A program made the translations under genes and the position numbers. From positions 186,001 through 250,000 of the forward strand of contig NZ_LGLW01000007.1 of the NCBI RefSeq assembly GCF_013620795.1: a DNA stretch of 64,000 nt. The letters run 5' to 3'. Positions 8,749-17,597 of this stretch are shown here, in pieces (positions within the stretch are counted from its first letter, which is position 1; each line of letters starts with the position of its first letter). The stretch comes from Pseudomonas sp. Q2-TVG4-2 (GTDB taxonomy: Bacteria > Pseudomonadota > Gammaproteobacteria > Pseudomonadales > Pseudomonadaceae). The notes beneath the pieces are model-generated. The model worked only from the letters and a program-made list of their open reading frames with translations, made no database searches and had not been told where the DNA came from.

Positions 8749-10452
8749 ATGAGCGAAAACATTTCCCTATCCGGATTGGCACGGCAGATGGTCGTGGCCG
8801 GCGTGTTGGATGAAAAAACAGCCCAGCAGGCGCAGGCCCAGGCTATTCGCGGTAAAACATCCTTTGTTACGTACGTGGTGCAGAACAAGTTAGCGAAAGG
8901 CCGAGCCATAGCAGAGCTCGCCTCCGAGCAATTCGGTGTCGCATTGCTCGACCTGTCCGCGCTGGATAAGGAGTCGCTGCCCAAAGATCTGATCAGCGAG
9001 AAGTTGGCGCGTCAGCACCGTGTCCTGCCGCTTTCAAAGCGCGGCACCAAACTCTATGTCGCCATCTCCGACCCCGCTAACCACCAGTCAATCGCCGATA
9101 TCCAGTTCAGTACCGGGTTGACGATCGAGTCGATTCTCGTTGAGGACGACAAGCTGGGCGATGCGATCAACAAGCTGTACGAAAGCGGCACGACCGGGCT
9201 GGAGGAGCTGGGCGAGGTCGATCTGGACGGCGTCGATGTTGAGACCGTTAGCGATGATGGTAAAACCGAGGAGGGTGGTGAGGCTGCAGACGACGCCCCG
9301 GTCGTTCGCTTCGTCAATAAGATGCTGCTCGATGCGATACGCGGCGGCTCATCCGACCTGCATTTCGAGCCCTATGAGAAAGCATTCCGCGTACGGCTCC
9401 GTACGGACGGTATCCTTCACGAAGTTGCCCGCCCACCGATTCAGCTGGCCCCGCGCATTTCCGCGCGCCTTAAGGTGATGGCTGGGCTGGACATTTCTGA
9501 GCGCCGCAAGCCACAGGACGGCCGAATCAAGATGAAGCTGTCCAAGACCAAGGCCATCGACTTTCGGGTGAACACCCTGCCGACCTTGTGGGGCGAGAAG
9601 ATCGTGATGCGGATTCTCGATCCGTCCAGTGCGCAGATGGGCATCGATGCGCTGGGCTATGAGGAGTCGCAAAAAGAGCTGTATATGAATGCGCTCAAGC
9701 AGCCGCAGGGAATGATTCTGGTGACTGGCCCGACGGGGTCGGGTAAGACGGTATCCCTATACACCGGCTTGAATATTCTTAATACGGTGGACGTGAACAT
9801 CTCCACCGCCGAGGACCCGGTGGAGATCAACCTGGAAGGCATCAACCAGGTCAACGTTAATCCCAGGCAGGGCATGGATTTCTCCCAGGCGCTGCGCGCG
9901 TTTCTGCGTCAGGATCCGGACATCATCATGGTGGGGGAAATTCGAGACCTGGAAACCGCAGAGATTGCAATTAAGGCAGCACAGACCGGCCACATGGTGA
10001 TGTCCACCCTGCACACCAATAGCGCAGCGGAAACCCTGACCCGTCTGCGGAACATGGGCGTGGCGGCGTTCAATATCGCCACCTCGGTCAACCTGATTAT
10101 TGCTCAACGTCTGGCGCGCAAACTCTGCAACAGCTGCAAAAAAGAAGTGGAGTTGCCGCGCGAAGCCCTACTGGAAGAGGGTTTCCCTGCCGATAAGGTT
10201 GGCACCTTCAAAATTTACGGCCCGGTGGGCTGCGAAAATTGTAAGGGCGGATACAAAGGCCGTGTCGGTATTTATGAAGTGGTTAAAAACACGCCGGCCC
10301 TGGCCAGGATTATCATGGAAGACGGCAACTCCATCGACATTTCCACCCAGATGCGCAAAGACGGCTTTAACGATCTGCGAACCTCGGCTTTGGTCAAGGC
10401 CATGCAGGGCGTGACCAGCCTGGAAGAAGTCAACCGGGTGACCAAGGATTAA
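8749..10452 (+). CDS. pilB: Type IV pilus assembly ATPase PilB
   Basis: Hexameric cytoplasmic GspE/PilB-type ATPase of 567 residues that powers pilus extension. An N-terminal T2SSE_N (MshEN-like) domain (about 1-150) is followed by the ATPase core with Walker A GPTGSGKT (327-334), Asp box, Walker B (DPDIIMVGEIRD) and His box (STLHTNSA). A zinc tetracysteine is formed by Cys460/Cys463 and Cys495/Cys498, the mark of extension rather than retraction ATPases. It is one base from pilC and starts the pilBCD operon. Confidence 0.97.
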   Translation: MSENISLSGLARQMVVAGVLDEKTAQQAQAQAIRGKTSFVTYVVQNKLAKGRAIAELASEQFGVALLDLSALDKESLPKDLISEKLARQHRVLPLSKRGTKLYVAISDPANHQSIADIQFSTGLTIESILVEDDKLGDAINKLYESGTTGLEELGEVDLDGVDVETVSDDGKTEEGGEAADDAPVVRFVNKMLLDAIRGGSSDLHFEPYEKAFRVRLRTDGILHEVARPPIQLAPRISARLKVMAGLDISERRKPQDGRIKMKLSKTKAIDFRVNTLPTLWGEKIVMRILDPSSAQMGIDALGYEESQKELYMNALKQPQGMILVTGPTGSGKTVSLYTGLNILNTVDVNISTAEDPVEINLEGINQVNVNPRQGMDFSQALRAFLRQDPDIIMVGEIRDLETAEIAIKAAQTGHMVMSTLHTNSAAETLTRLRNMGVAAFNIATSVNLIIAQRLARKLCNSCKKEVELPREALLEEGFPADKVGTFKIYGPVGCENCKGGYKGRVGIYEVVKNTPALARIIMEDGNSIDISTQMRKDGFNDLRTSALVKAMQGVTSLEEVNRVTKD

Positions 10453-10453
10453 C

Positions 10454-11671
10454 ATGGCGCAAAAAGCGATAAAAAACAGTGTCTTTGCCTGGGAAGGTAC
10501 TAACAGGCAGGGCGCTAAGATCAAGGGCGAGCTGAGCGGCGTCAGTCCTGCGTTGGTGAAGGCGCAGTTGCGCAAGCAGGGCGTCAATCCGCAAAAGGTT
10601 CGTAAGAAATCGGTGTCGTTGTTCAGCGCCGGTAAGAAAATCAAGCCGATGGACATCGCCTTGTTCACCCGGCAGATGGCGACGATGATGAAAGCCGGCG
10701 TTCCGCTGCTCCAATCCTTCGACATCATTGGTGAGGGTTTCGATAACCCGAACATGCGCAAGCTGGTTGATGATCTCAAGCAGGAGGTCGCTGCCGGTAA
10801 CAGCTTCGCCACCTCGCTGCGCAAGAAGCCTCAGTATTTTGATGATCTGTATTGCAACCTGGTCGATTCGGGGGAGCAGTCCGGTTCCCTGGAAACCCTT
10901 TTGGATCGGGTCGCCACCTACAAGGAAAAGACCGAAGCGCTGAAGGCGAAGATCAAGAAGGCGATGAATTACCCCATCGCAGTAGTGCTGGTCGCAATCA
11001 TCGTGTCGGCCATTTTGTTGATAAAGGTCGTTCCTCAGTTTCAGGATGTATTTGCCAATTTCGGTGCGGAGCTGCCGGCGTTCACGCTGATGGTCATCGG
11101 CCTGTCCGAGGCGTTGCAGGCATGGTGGCATGCGGTCCTGCTTGGCTTGTTCGGCGCCGCCTATAGCTTCAAGACCGCCCACGGTAAATCGGAGCGCTTT
11201 CGAAACTGGTTTGATCGGTTTTTGCTCAAGGTCCCGATTGTTGGCGATATTCTTTATAAGTCCGCGGTGGCGCGATTTGCGCGAACCTTGGCGACCACTT
11301 TCGCCGCTGGTGTCCCATTGGTGGATGCTCTGGATTCGGTTGCGGGCGCTACGGGCAACGTGGTGTTCCGAAACGCCACGATGAAAGTCAAGAGTGATGT
11401 GTCCAGCGGTATGCAGCTCAACTTTTCCATGCGCACAACCGGGACATTTCCAAGCATGGCGGTCCAGATGGCAGCCATCGGTGAAGAGTCCGGCTCGCTG
11501 GATGAAATGCTGGCTAAGGTCGCAACCTTCTACGAGGACGAAGTGGACAATATGGTTGATGGGCTTACTGCCTTGATGGAACCAATGATTATGGCGGTTC
11601 TCGGTGTACTGATTGGCGGCTTGATCATCGCAATGTACCTGCCAATCTTCCAGTTGGGGTCCGTGGTCTAA
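10454..11671 (+). CDS. pilC: Type IV pilus inner-membrane platform protein PilC
   Basis: Polytopic platform protein of 405 residues (GspF/PilC family) that couples PilB and PilT to pilus assembly at the inner membrane. It has two repeated T2SSF domains (about 70-190 and 275-395), each with a conserved LLDRVA/MLAKVATFYE-type helix, and three membrane segments (about 170-195, 215-235, 375-400). The first base of its ATG follows the pilB stop by one base, implying translational coupling. Confidence 0.97.
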   Translation: MAQKAIKNSVFAWEGTNRQGAKIKGELSGVSPALVKAQLRKQGVNPQKVRKKSVSLFSAGKKIKPMDIALFTRQMATMMKAGVPLLQSFDIIGEGFDNPNMRKLVDDLKQEVAAGNSFATSLRKKPQYFDDLYCNLVDSGEQSGSLETLLDRVATYKEKTEALKAKIKKAMNYPIAVVLVAIIVSAILLIKVVPQFQDVFANFGAELPAFTLMVIGLSEALQAWWHAVLLGLFGAAYSFKTAHGKSERFRNWFDRFLLKVPIVGDILYKSAVARFARTLATTFAAGVPLVDALDSVAGATGNVVFRNATMKVKSDVSSGMQLNFSMRTTGTFPSMAVQMAAIGEESGSLDEMLAKVATFYEDEVDNMVDGLTALMEPMIMAVLGVLIGGLIIAMYLPIFQLGSVV

Positions 11672-11672
11672 A

Positions 11673-12539
11673 ATGGATGTAGCGACTTTTCTGGCCAACA
11701 ACACGCTGGCCTTTGTTTTATGCGCGCTGGTGCTGGGTCTGCTGGTCGGCAGTTTTCTCAACGTGGTGATCCATCGCTTGCCGATCATGATGCAGCGGGA
11801 CTGGCGCGCTCAGGCGCGTGAGTTTCTTGAGCTGTCGGCGGAGCCTGCTGCGACATTCAATCTCGTCCTTCCCCATTCCCATTGCCCTCACTGCGATCAT
11901 GAGATTCGCCCATGGGAAAATATCCCGTTGGTGAGCTGGCTTGCCTTGCGGGGCAAGTGCTCGTCCTGTCGTGCGTCGATTAGCGGTCGGTATCCTCTTG
12001 TCGAGCTGCTTTGCGGGCTACTGTCCGCCTACGTTGCTTGGCACTTCGGTTTTTCCTGGCAGGCCGGTGCGATGCTGCTGCTGACCTGGGGCTTGCTGGC
12101 GATGAGCATGATCGATGTCGATCATCAGCTGCTGCCCGACTCCATCGTGCTGCCGCTGCTTTGGCTGGGGTTGATCGTTAATTACTTCGGGCTGTTCGCG
12201 CCACTGCCTGATGCCGTATGGGGTGCTATTGCTGGCTATTTAAGCCTGTGGTCCGTGTACTGGTTGTTCAAGCTCATGACCGGCAAGGAGGGCATGGGCT
12301 ATGGCGACTTCAAACTGCTGGCGATGCTTGGGGCCTGGGGCGGCTGGCAAGTTCTGCCGCTGACCATTCTGCTGTCATCCGTAGTAGGCGCGCTGTTGGG
12401 TATTATCATGCTGCGCATGCGGAAGGCAGGCAGCGGTACGGCCATCCCCTTTGGTCCCTACCTGGCAATTGCCGGCTGGATCGCGCTGCTTTGGGGTGAT
12501 CAGATCACCTCGGGTTATCTACAATTCGCGGGATTCTAA
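11673..12539 (+). CDS. pilD: Prepilin peptidase / N-methyltransferase PilD
   Basis: Bifunctional aspartyl leader peptidase (A24 family), 288 residues, that cleaves prepilins and type II secretion pseudopilins after glycine and methylates the new N-terminus. Seen: the N-terminal GSFLNVVIHRLP motif, two CxxC pairs at about residues 71-100 (CPHCDHEI and CSSC), and catalytic aspartates in MIDVDHQLLPD and GYGDFKLLAMLGAW. About eight membrane segments. It follows pilC after one base and directly serves the pilA product encoded nearby. Confidence 0.97.
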   Translation: MDVATFLANNTLAFVLCALVLGLLVGSFLNVVIHRLPIMMQRDWRAQAREFLELSAEPAATFNLVLPHSHCPHCDHEIRPWENIPLVSWLALRGKCSSCRASISGRYPLVELLCGLLSAYVAWHFGFSWQAGAMLLLTWGLLAMSMIDVDHQLLPDSIVLPLLWLGLIVNYFGLFAPLPDAVWGAIAGYLSLWSVYWLFKLMTGKEGMGYGDFKLLAMLGAWGGWQVLPLTILLSSVVGALLGIIMLRMRKAGSGTAIPFGPYLAIAGWIALLWGDQITSGYLQFAGF

Positions 12540-12827
12540 AACATCTCGGACGTCCCGCTTCTAGATAGCGGGGTGCAGACATCCAGAGCTGAGTTTTCGT
12601 CACAGAGCGTGGAGACAATCGAATCTGATGCGTCCGCCTCGCGACACTTCGATGAGGCGATGTGCCTTGTGGCGAAGTCAGAGCTATTGTCGGCTGAAGT
12701 CGGCTGTTTACTTGATCTAGGGTGGCGCCTCATCGCCCTCTGATCGGGCTACGCTCGGCCTGACCTCTTGCATCCTCGCTTTTCAGGCGTTACTACTGCG
12801 CGTCGTTTTCTTGCTGGACGGTTCGTG

Positions 12828-13436
12828 ATGAAGCCCTGGGTGCTTGGTTTGACTGGCGGTATTGGCAGCGGCAAGAGTGCTGTGGCGGAGGAGTTTGGTC
12901 GTCTCGGGGTGCATTGGGTCGACGCCGACCATGCTGCGCGCTGGGTGGTCGAGCCGGGCAGGCCAGCGCTTGGGTTGATCGCTGAGCGTTTTGGCGAGAC
13001 CGTTCTCGCCGCTGATGGCAGTCTGGACCGCGCGGTGCTGCGTGATCTGGTTTTCCGCGATCCGGATCAGCGCAAATGGCTCGAGCAGCTATTGCACCCG
13101 CTGATTCGCCAGGAGGTTGCTGAGCATCTCGCTCGGGCAAGTTCACCCTACGCCATTATGGTCTCTCCGCTGTTGGTGGAGTCCGGCCAGTATCGGCAGG
13201 TTGATCGCGTGCTGGTGGTCGATGTGCCTGAGGCTCTGCAGCTGGAGCGCGCCGCCCGGCGTGATCAATCCAGCGAAACGCAGATTCGGGCCATTCTCGA
13301 GGCGCAGGCCAGTCGCGAAGAGCGCTTGCGCCACGCCGACGACGTGCTGATCAATGATCGTGATCTGGCATGGTTAAAATCAGAGGTGGAACGTCTGCAT
13401 AATTTCTATCTGACGCTACGAGGGGGTCAGGAATGA
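12828..13436 (+). CDS. coaE: Dephospho-CoA kinase
   Basis: Last enzyme of coenzyme A synthesis, phosphorylating the 3'-OH of dephospho-CoA; 202 residues, the normal size. The P-loop [10 protein letters not shown] is at residues 8-17, and DADHAAR and the HPLIR motif follow. I chose the ATG at 12828 because it begins directly before the conserved [11 protein letters not shown]; the in-frame extension upstream has no homology. The 288 bases after pilD hold no gene I can support. It overlaps yacG by four bases (ATGA). Confidence 0.94.
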   Translation: MKPWVLGLTGGIGSGKSAVAEEFGRLGVHWVDADHAARWVVEPGRPALGLIAERFGETVLAADGSLDRAVLRDLVFRDPDQRKWLEQLLHPLIRQEVAEHLARASSPYAIMVSPLLVESGQYRQVDRVLVVDVPEALQLERAARRDQSSETQIRAILEAQASREERLRHADDVLINDRDLAWLKSEVERLHNFYLTLRGGQE

Positions 13437-13630
13437 GTATAACGGTTGTTGAATGCCCTACCTGTGGCGCGCCGGTTGAGTGGAGCGTGAAGAGCCCTAA
13501 CCGGCCTTTTTGTTCCGAGCGCTGCAAGTTGATCGATCTTGGCGCCTGGGCCTCGGAAGAGCATGCGATCCCGGGCAATGAACTCGAAGATGATCTGTTT
13601 TCCGATGATATGCCTCCCCGCCAGCACTGA
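13433..13630 (+). CDS. yacG: DNA gyrase inhibitor YacG
   Basis: Small zinc protein of 65 residues that binds GyrB and inhibits gyrase in E. coli. One zinc site is formed by CPTCG and FCSERC, followed by the diagnostic [16 protein letters not shown] segment. Its start overlaps the coaE stop by four bases, so the two are translationally coupled; pilD-coaE-yacG is a conserved gene order. Confidence 0.94.
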   Translation: MSITVVECPTCGAPVEWSVKSPNRPFCSERCKLIDLGAWASEEHAIPGNELEDDLFSDDMPPRQH

Positions 13631-13680
13631 GTCTGGTTCGGGTTGGGGTGTTGCTCTAATTGGGTCGCGTTGTTATGCGC

Positions 13681-14373
13681 TCAAGCCTGCTTGTTGCCGT
13701 CGTCTTTCCAAGGCGCTTGGAGATAACGGCTGCGGTTGAAGGTCTCCATCCAATCTGGATAGAACACCACCAGCGCGCTCACGATGGTGCCGTTGATGAA
13801 CGCCTCGGGAAACATCAACAGCCAGATGTAGCCGGCAAAATCTTCCAGCCAGGGTGGCATTGGATAGCGGCCATCGATCAGCAGAACCCCCAGCCCCGCC
13901 AGAATGCAGAACAGCGCCGCGAGGCCGGCAGCAAAGAATCCGGAAAAGAAAATATACACAAAGAGGTTGCGGGGCTGGGTGCGCTCGACCGCAATCGCGC
14001 AAAGCTCCGTCACCGTAACGGGTATCAGCACCAGCAACACGCCGTTCAGGCCGAGGGCAGCCAGCTGTTGATGGCCCGTAACGGTGAGGCCCAGCTGAGC
14101 GGCAAAGGCTGCCAGTATCGCCAGTGGCCAATCCAGCAGTAGGGTCACAGCCGTCAGGCCAATGAAATGGACGGACAGCCCAGAATTGAAATCTCGGCGG
14201 ACCAGCCATAGCAAAAAAATCGCCAGTACTGCGCCAAGCAGCAAATGTTGGCGGCGGGTGTCGCTGAACAGCTCCACCCAGGGTGTCCGCGCGCAGGCCC
14301 ATGTCAACCCGCCGGCATAAAGCAACCAGCCCAGGAAAAGGCTGGTCGGTGCGAGCAGTTCCGCGGCAATCAT
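13681..14373 (-). CDS. CbiM-like energy-coupling factor transporter permease
   Basis: Integral membrane protein of 230 residues with six or seven hydrophobic segments, resembling the CbiM/substrate-capture family (cobalt/nickel ECF-type uptake). The C-terminal FPEAFINGTIVSALVVFYPDW segment is characteristic. No CbiN, CbiQ or ATPase gene is nearby, so either it works alone, as is known for a few BioY/CbiM proteins, or it partners with genes elsewhere. The metal is not predictable here. A GAGGAG ribosome site precedes the ATG. It converges on yacG. Confidence 0.75.
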   Translation of the reverse strand: MIAAELLAPTSLFLGWLLYAGGLTWACARTPWVELFSDTRRQHLLLGAVLAIFLLWLVRRDFNSGLSVHFIGLTAVTLLLDWPLAILAAFAAQLGLTVTGHQQLAALGLNGVLLVLIPVTVTELCAIAVERTQPRNLFVYIFFSGFFAAGLAALFCILAGLGVLLIDGRYPMPPWLEDFAGYIWLLMFPEAFINGTIVSALVVFYPDWMETFNRSRYLQAPWKDDGNKQA

Positions 14374-14471
14374 CTTCAGGGCTCCTCGCGCCTGCGCTGG
14401 CTTTGCGGTCGCAGCTTCATCACTGCGGAACGATAGTCGACCCGCTCTCAGTCGTCCGAGCGGGGCGAGCT

Positions 14472-15521
14472 TCAGGGGGCGGGGTTTGGCTGTTCGGTGT
14501 GAATCGACTCGATGGCTTCGAGCACCTCGGTGGACAGCTGCAGCTCGGTACTGGCGATGTTACTGTCCAGTTGTTCGAGCGAAGTGGCACCGATGATATT
14601 GCTGGTGACGAACGGCTGCCGAGTTACATAAGCCAGCGCCATCTGGGCCGGATCCAGACCATGCTCCTGGGCCAATGCAACGTATCGGGAGCAGGCTGCT
14701 TGCGACTGCGGGTTGGTATAACGGGCAAAACGACTGAACATCGTGATCCGGGCTCCGGCCGGGCGCGCGCCTTGCTCGTATTTGCCGCTGAGCATGCCGA
14801 AGGCCAGTGGTGAGTACGCCAGCAGGCCGCACTGTTCGCGAATCGCGATTTCGGCCAGGCCGACCTCGAAGGAGCGGTTGAGAAGGTTATAAGGGTTCTG
14901 GATCGAAACAGTACGGGGCCAGCCCCTGGATTCGGCCAACTGCAGAAACTTCATGGTGCCCCAGGGCGTTTCGTTCGATAGTCCGATATGGCGGATCTTT
15001 CCGGCCTTCACCTGCTCGTCGAGCACCTCAAGGGTTTCCTCGATCGGCGTGACATCCTGATCCTGATCCTGATCCTGATGGCGATAGCCGAGCTGGCCGA
15101 AGAAATTGGTGCTGCGTTCCGGCCAGTGCAATTGATACAAGTCGATCCAGTCCGTTCGCAACCGCTGCAGGCTTGCATCCAGTGCGGTGACGATGTGCTG
15201 GCGGTTCATCTTTAGCTGACCGTCACGGATGTGGCTGATACCGTTGCCGGGTCCGGCAATTTTGCTCGCGAGAATCCAGTCGGCTCGGTTTCCGCGGGCT
15301 TTGAAATAATTGCCTATGTAGCGCTCGGTGGTGGAGTAGGTTTCCGCGCGCGGCGGCACAGGATACATTTCGGCGGTATCGAGGAAGTTGATGCCTGCGG
15401 CTTTGGCGCGGTCCAGCTGGGCGAACGCTTGGTCCTGGTCGTTCTGCTCGCCCCAGGTCATGCTGCCGAGGCATAGCGAGCTGACTTTCAATTCGGTGCG
15501 GCCGAGTTGGCGCAGTTCCAT
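14472..15521 (-). CDS. Tas-like NADP(H)-dependent aldo/keto reductase
   Basis: Aldo/keto reductase of 349 residues in a TIM barrel, closest in style to E. coli Tas. Catalytic residues are in the FLDTAEMY (Asp, Tyr), WILASK (Lys) and LYQLHWP (His) motifs; the NADPH-binding end of the barrel lies near ASTELQLSTEV. Physiological substrate unknown. A run of four QD dipeptides at about 149-156 is encoded by a perfect hexanucleotide repeat. The gene lies next to rplM, as its counterpart does in P. aeruginosa. Confidence 0.9.
   Translation of the reverse strand: MELRQLGRTELKVSSLCLGSMTWGEQNDQDQAFAQLDRAKAAGINFLDTAEMYPVPPRAETYSTTERYIGNYFKARGNRADWILASKIAGPGNGISHIRDGQLKMNRQHIVTALDASLQRLRTDWIDLYQLHWPERSTNFFGQLGYRHQDQDQDQDVTPIEETLEVLDEQVKAGKIRHIGLSNETPWGTMKFLQLAESRGWPRTVSIQNPYNLLNRSFEVGLAEIAIREQCGLLAYSPLAFGMLSGKYEQGARPAGARITMFSRFARYTNPQSQAACSRYVALAQEHGLDPAQMALAYVTRQPFVTSNIIGATSLEQLDSNIASTELQLSTEVLEAIESIHTEQPNPAP
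15054..15077 (-). repeat. In-frame hexanucleotide repeat inside the reductase gene
   Basis: Four perfect ATCCTG units (plus-strand reading) encoding Gln-Asp repeats on the minus strand. Slippage would change length by two residues at a time without a frameshift. Confidence 0.9.
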
Positions 15522-15681
15522 GCGGAATCCTTCTGTGCTATGAGGTTTGGTGGATCGGATTGCGGAGGCGGGCGATAAGTTTCGCTTCGTTCAGCGCCTC
15601 CGGGAAGTTCGAACGCGCGCTCGATTATGCCCCTGGCAACTATGGTGACGTAACCCTTGGCAATACGGCAGCCGAACGTGC

Positions 15682-15709
15682 TTGCTATTTTGCTGGTAAT
15701 CCGGATAAT
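15682..15709 (+). promoter_or_regulatory. Candidate promoter of rplM-rpsI
   Basis: TTGCTA (15682-15687), 16-base spacer, GATAAT (15704-15709). Assigned by eye; it is the best match I found in the region. Confidence 0.4.
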
Positions 15710-15725
15710 TCCGCAGCCTGTCGCC

Positions 15726-15774
15726 GGGGATGCCTAGCCCGCTGACGCAAAACCAAGGTAGGGGATGCCTAGCC
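15726..15774 (+). repeat. Duplicated 14-mer in the rplM leader
   Basis: GGGGATGCCTAGCC occurs at 15726-15739 and again at 15761-15774, 35 bases apart start to start. The second copy sits inside a GGTAGG...CCTACC hairpin (15757-15778). Confidence 0.8.
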
Positions 15775-15913
15775 TACCGAACACTGCCGTAGCGGACGCG
15801 CTGACCCGAGCCCCCGATAGCGTCTGTTTCCGGCTGTCCTGGCTTGCCAGGGCGAGCACCATTCAGTAAGATTCGCCGTCTTATTTTCAGGGCGGCCCCT
15901 GAGGCTATAACGA

Positions 15914-16342
15914 ATGAAGACTTTTACTGCTAAACCGGAAACCGTCAAGCGCGACTGGTTCGTCGTCGACGCTGCCGGCCAGACCCTGGGTCGTCTGGCA
16001 ACCGAAATCGCTAGCCGCCTACGTGGCAAGCACAAGGCGGAATACACCCCTCACGTCGATACCGGTGATTACATCGTCGTTATCAATGCCGAGCAAGTGC
16101 GTGTTACTGGTGCGAAGACCACCGACAAGATGTACTACTCTCACTCCGGTTTCCCGGGTGGCATCAAGTCGATCAACTTCGAGAAGCTGATCGCCAAGGC
16201 GCCAGAGCGTGTGATCGAGACCGCGGTCAAGGGTATGCTGCCTAAGAACCCGCTGGGTCGCGACATGTATCGTAAGCTGAAGGTGTACAAGGGTGCTAAT
16301 CATCCTCACACCGCTCAGCAGCCCCAAGAACTGAAGATTTAA
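15914..16342 (+). CDS. rplM: 50S ribosomal protein L13
   Basis: 142-residue L13, an early-assembling protein of the large subunit. The family motif around [18 protein letters not shown] and the C-terminal [14 protein letters not shown] are intact. It is followed by rpsI after 14 bases; the rplM-rpsI pair is almost universal in bacteria. In E. coli L13 represses its own operon at a leader site; the long leader here leaves room for the same, which is inference. Confidence 0.98.
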   Translation: MKTFTAKPETVKRDWFVVDAAGQTLGRLATEIASRLRGKHKAEYTPHVDTGDYIVVINAEQVRVTGAKTTDKMYYSHSGFPGGIKSINFEKLIAKAPERVIETAVKGMLPKNPLGRDMYRKLKVYKGANHPHTAQQPQELKI

Positions 16343-16356
16343 CGGAATAGTTCATT

Positions 16357-16749
16357 ATGTCGGCGACTCAAAATTACGGCACTGGCCGTCGCAAGACTGC
16401 AACCGCGCGCGTATTCCTGCGCCCTGGTACTGGCAAGATTTCCATCAACAACCGTGAGCTAGACAACTTCTTCGGGCGCGAAACCGCTCGTATGGTGGTT
16501 CGTCAGCCGCTGGAACTGACCGAGACTGTCGAGAAATTCGATATCTACGTAACCGTTCTGGGTGGCGGTGTAAGTGGCCAAGCCGGTGCGATCCGTCACG
16601 GTATCACCCGTGCACTGATGGAGTATGACGAGTCGCTTCGTCCTGCTCTGCGCAAGGCTGGCTTCGTTACTCGTGATGCTCGCGAAGTTGAACGTAAGAA
16701 AGTCGGTCTGCGTAAAGCGCGTAAGCGTCCGCAGTACTCGAAGCGCTAA
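16357..16749 (+). CDS. rpsI: 30S ribosomal protein S9
   Basis: 130-residue S9. It shows the N-terminal [15 protein letters not shown] motif and the basic tail ending RKRPQYSKR, which reaches towards P-site tRNA. Second gene of the rplM-rpsI operon, with a strong terminator 16 bases after the stop. Confidence 0.98.
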   Translation: MSATQNYGTGRRKTATARVFLRPGTGKISINNRELDNFFGRETARMVVRQPLELTETVEKFDIYVTVLGGGVSGQAGAIRHGITRALMEYDESLRPALRKAGFVTRDAREVERKKVGLRKARKRPQYSKR

Positions 16750-16765
16750 TCCGCTTCCGCTTCAC

Positions 16766-16804
16766 AAAAAACGCCCAGCTTATTCGAAGCTGGGCGTTTT
16801 TTTT
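16766..16804 (+). terminator. Terminator of rplM-rpsI
   Basis: The arms ACGCCCAGCTT and AAGCTGGGCGT around a short loop, preceded by an A-run and followed by eight T. A textbook intrinsic terminator. Confidence 0.92.
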
Positions 16805-16893
16805 GGGGCTTGTTTTGTGTCGTGCGACAGCATGTCGCGTTAACAGAGGCCCGGTTTTCGGGGCTTCGCGGCAAGTTGTGTCCGGTTATTACC

Positions 16894-16922
16894 TTGTCAT
16901 GCGAGGGGCTTTTCTTTACCAT
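16894..16922 (+). promoter_or_regulatory. Candidate promoter of petABC
   Basis: TTGTCA (16894-16899), 17-base spacer, TACCAT (16917-16922), 81 bases before petA and after the rpsI terminator. Confidence 0.5.
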
Positions 16923-17003
16923 TTGGCGAATTTTTCGCGGCTGATTTTACGTAGTAGATGCCTGCCTTCGGTAGGCCATAAGAAACTGATGGGAGACGAC
17001 TGA

Positions 17004-17597
17004 ATGAGCAATGACGGCGTGAATGCTGGCCGGCGTCGCTTCCTCGTAGCCGCTACTTCGGTAGTAGGTGCTGCAGGAGCGGTGGGTGCCGCGGTCCCGT
17101 TTGTGGGATCGTGGTTCCCAAGTGCCAAGGCCAAGGCAGCCGGTGCACCGGTTAAGGTAAATATCAGCAAGATTGAGCCAGGCCAGCAGATGGTGGCCGA
17201 GTGGCGCGGTCAGCCGGTGTTCATCGTGCGTCGTACCGAGGAGGCACTGGCTAACCTGGACAAGCTAACCGATACGGTCGCCGACCCGAAATCCGAAGCG
17301 TCCGAACAGCCGGCTTATGTCGATCCGACGGTTCGCTCGATCAAGCCGGAACTGCTGATTGTCGTCGGGCTCTGCACGCATCTTGGTTGCGCTCCCTCCT
17401 TCCGTCCTGAAGTTGCCGCGCCTGATTTAGGCGCCGATTGGCTCGGTGGTTATTTCTGCCCGTGCCATGGTTCAAAATATGACATGGCTGGCCGCGTCTA
17501 CAAGGGGCAGCCTGCTCCCTTGAACCTGCCGGTTCCCCCTCACACCTACGAGACGGACTCTTTGGTCGTCATCGGCGTGGATCAGGAGAGCGCATGA
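17004..17597 (+). CDS. petA: Ubiquinol-cytochrome c reductase Rieske iron-sulfur subunit
   Basis: 197-residue Rieske protein of the cytochrome bc1 complex, which passes one electron from ubiquinol to cytochrome c1. An N-terminal twin-arginine-type signal anchor (RRRFLVAATSVVG) is followed by the cluster-binding pair CTHLGC (about 123-128) and CPCHGS (about 152-157), whose Cys and His residues bind the 2Fe-2S centre. Its stop overlaps the petB start, giving the petABC operon order usual in proteobacteria. Confidence 0.97.
   Translation: MSNDGVNAGRRRFLVAATSVVGAAGAVGAAVPFVGSWFPSAKAKAAGAPVKVNISKIEPGQQMVAEWRGQPVFIVRRTEEALANLDKLTDTVADPKSEASEQPAYVDPTVRSIKPELLIVVGLCTHLGCAPSFRPEVAAPDLGADWLGGYFCPCHGSKYDMAGRVYKGQPAPLNLPVPPHTYETDSLVVIGVDQESA

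Larger units (their letters stand above)
15522..15913. other. Long intergenic region upstream of rplM
   Basis: 392 bases without a supportable gene. They hold the start region of the reductase gene, a candidate rplM promoter at 15682-15709, two copies of a 14-mer (15726-15739, 15761-15774) and a small CCTGGC/GCCAGG hairpin near 15838-15851. If that promoter is used, the rplM transcript would have a leader of about 200 nt. Confidence 0.55.

Noticed and set aside
10430..11788. Long open frame on the minus strand opposite pilC
   Set aside because: It lies antisense to a clear PilC gene, has no recognisable protein features and no ribosome site. High GC coding sequence produces such frames.
12540..12827. 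Possible gene between pilD and coaE
   Set aside because: Short frames only; no motif, no ribosome site. Treated as intergenic.
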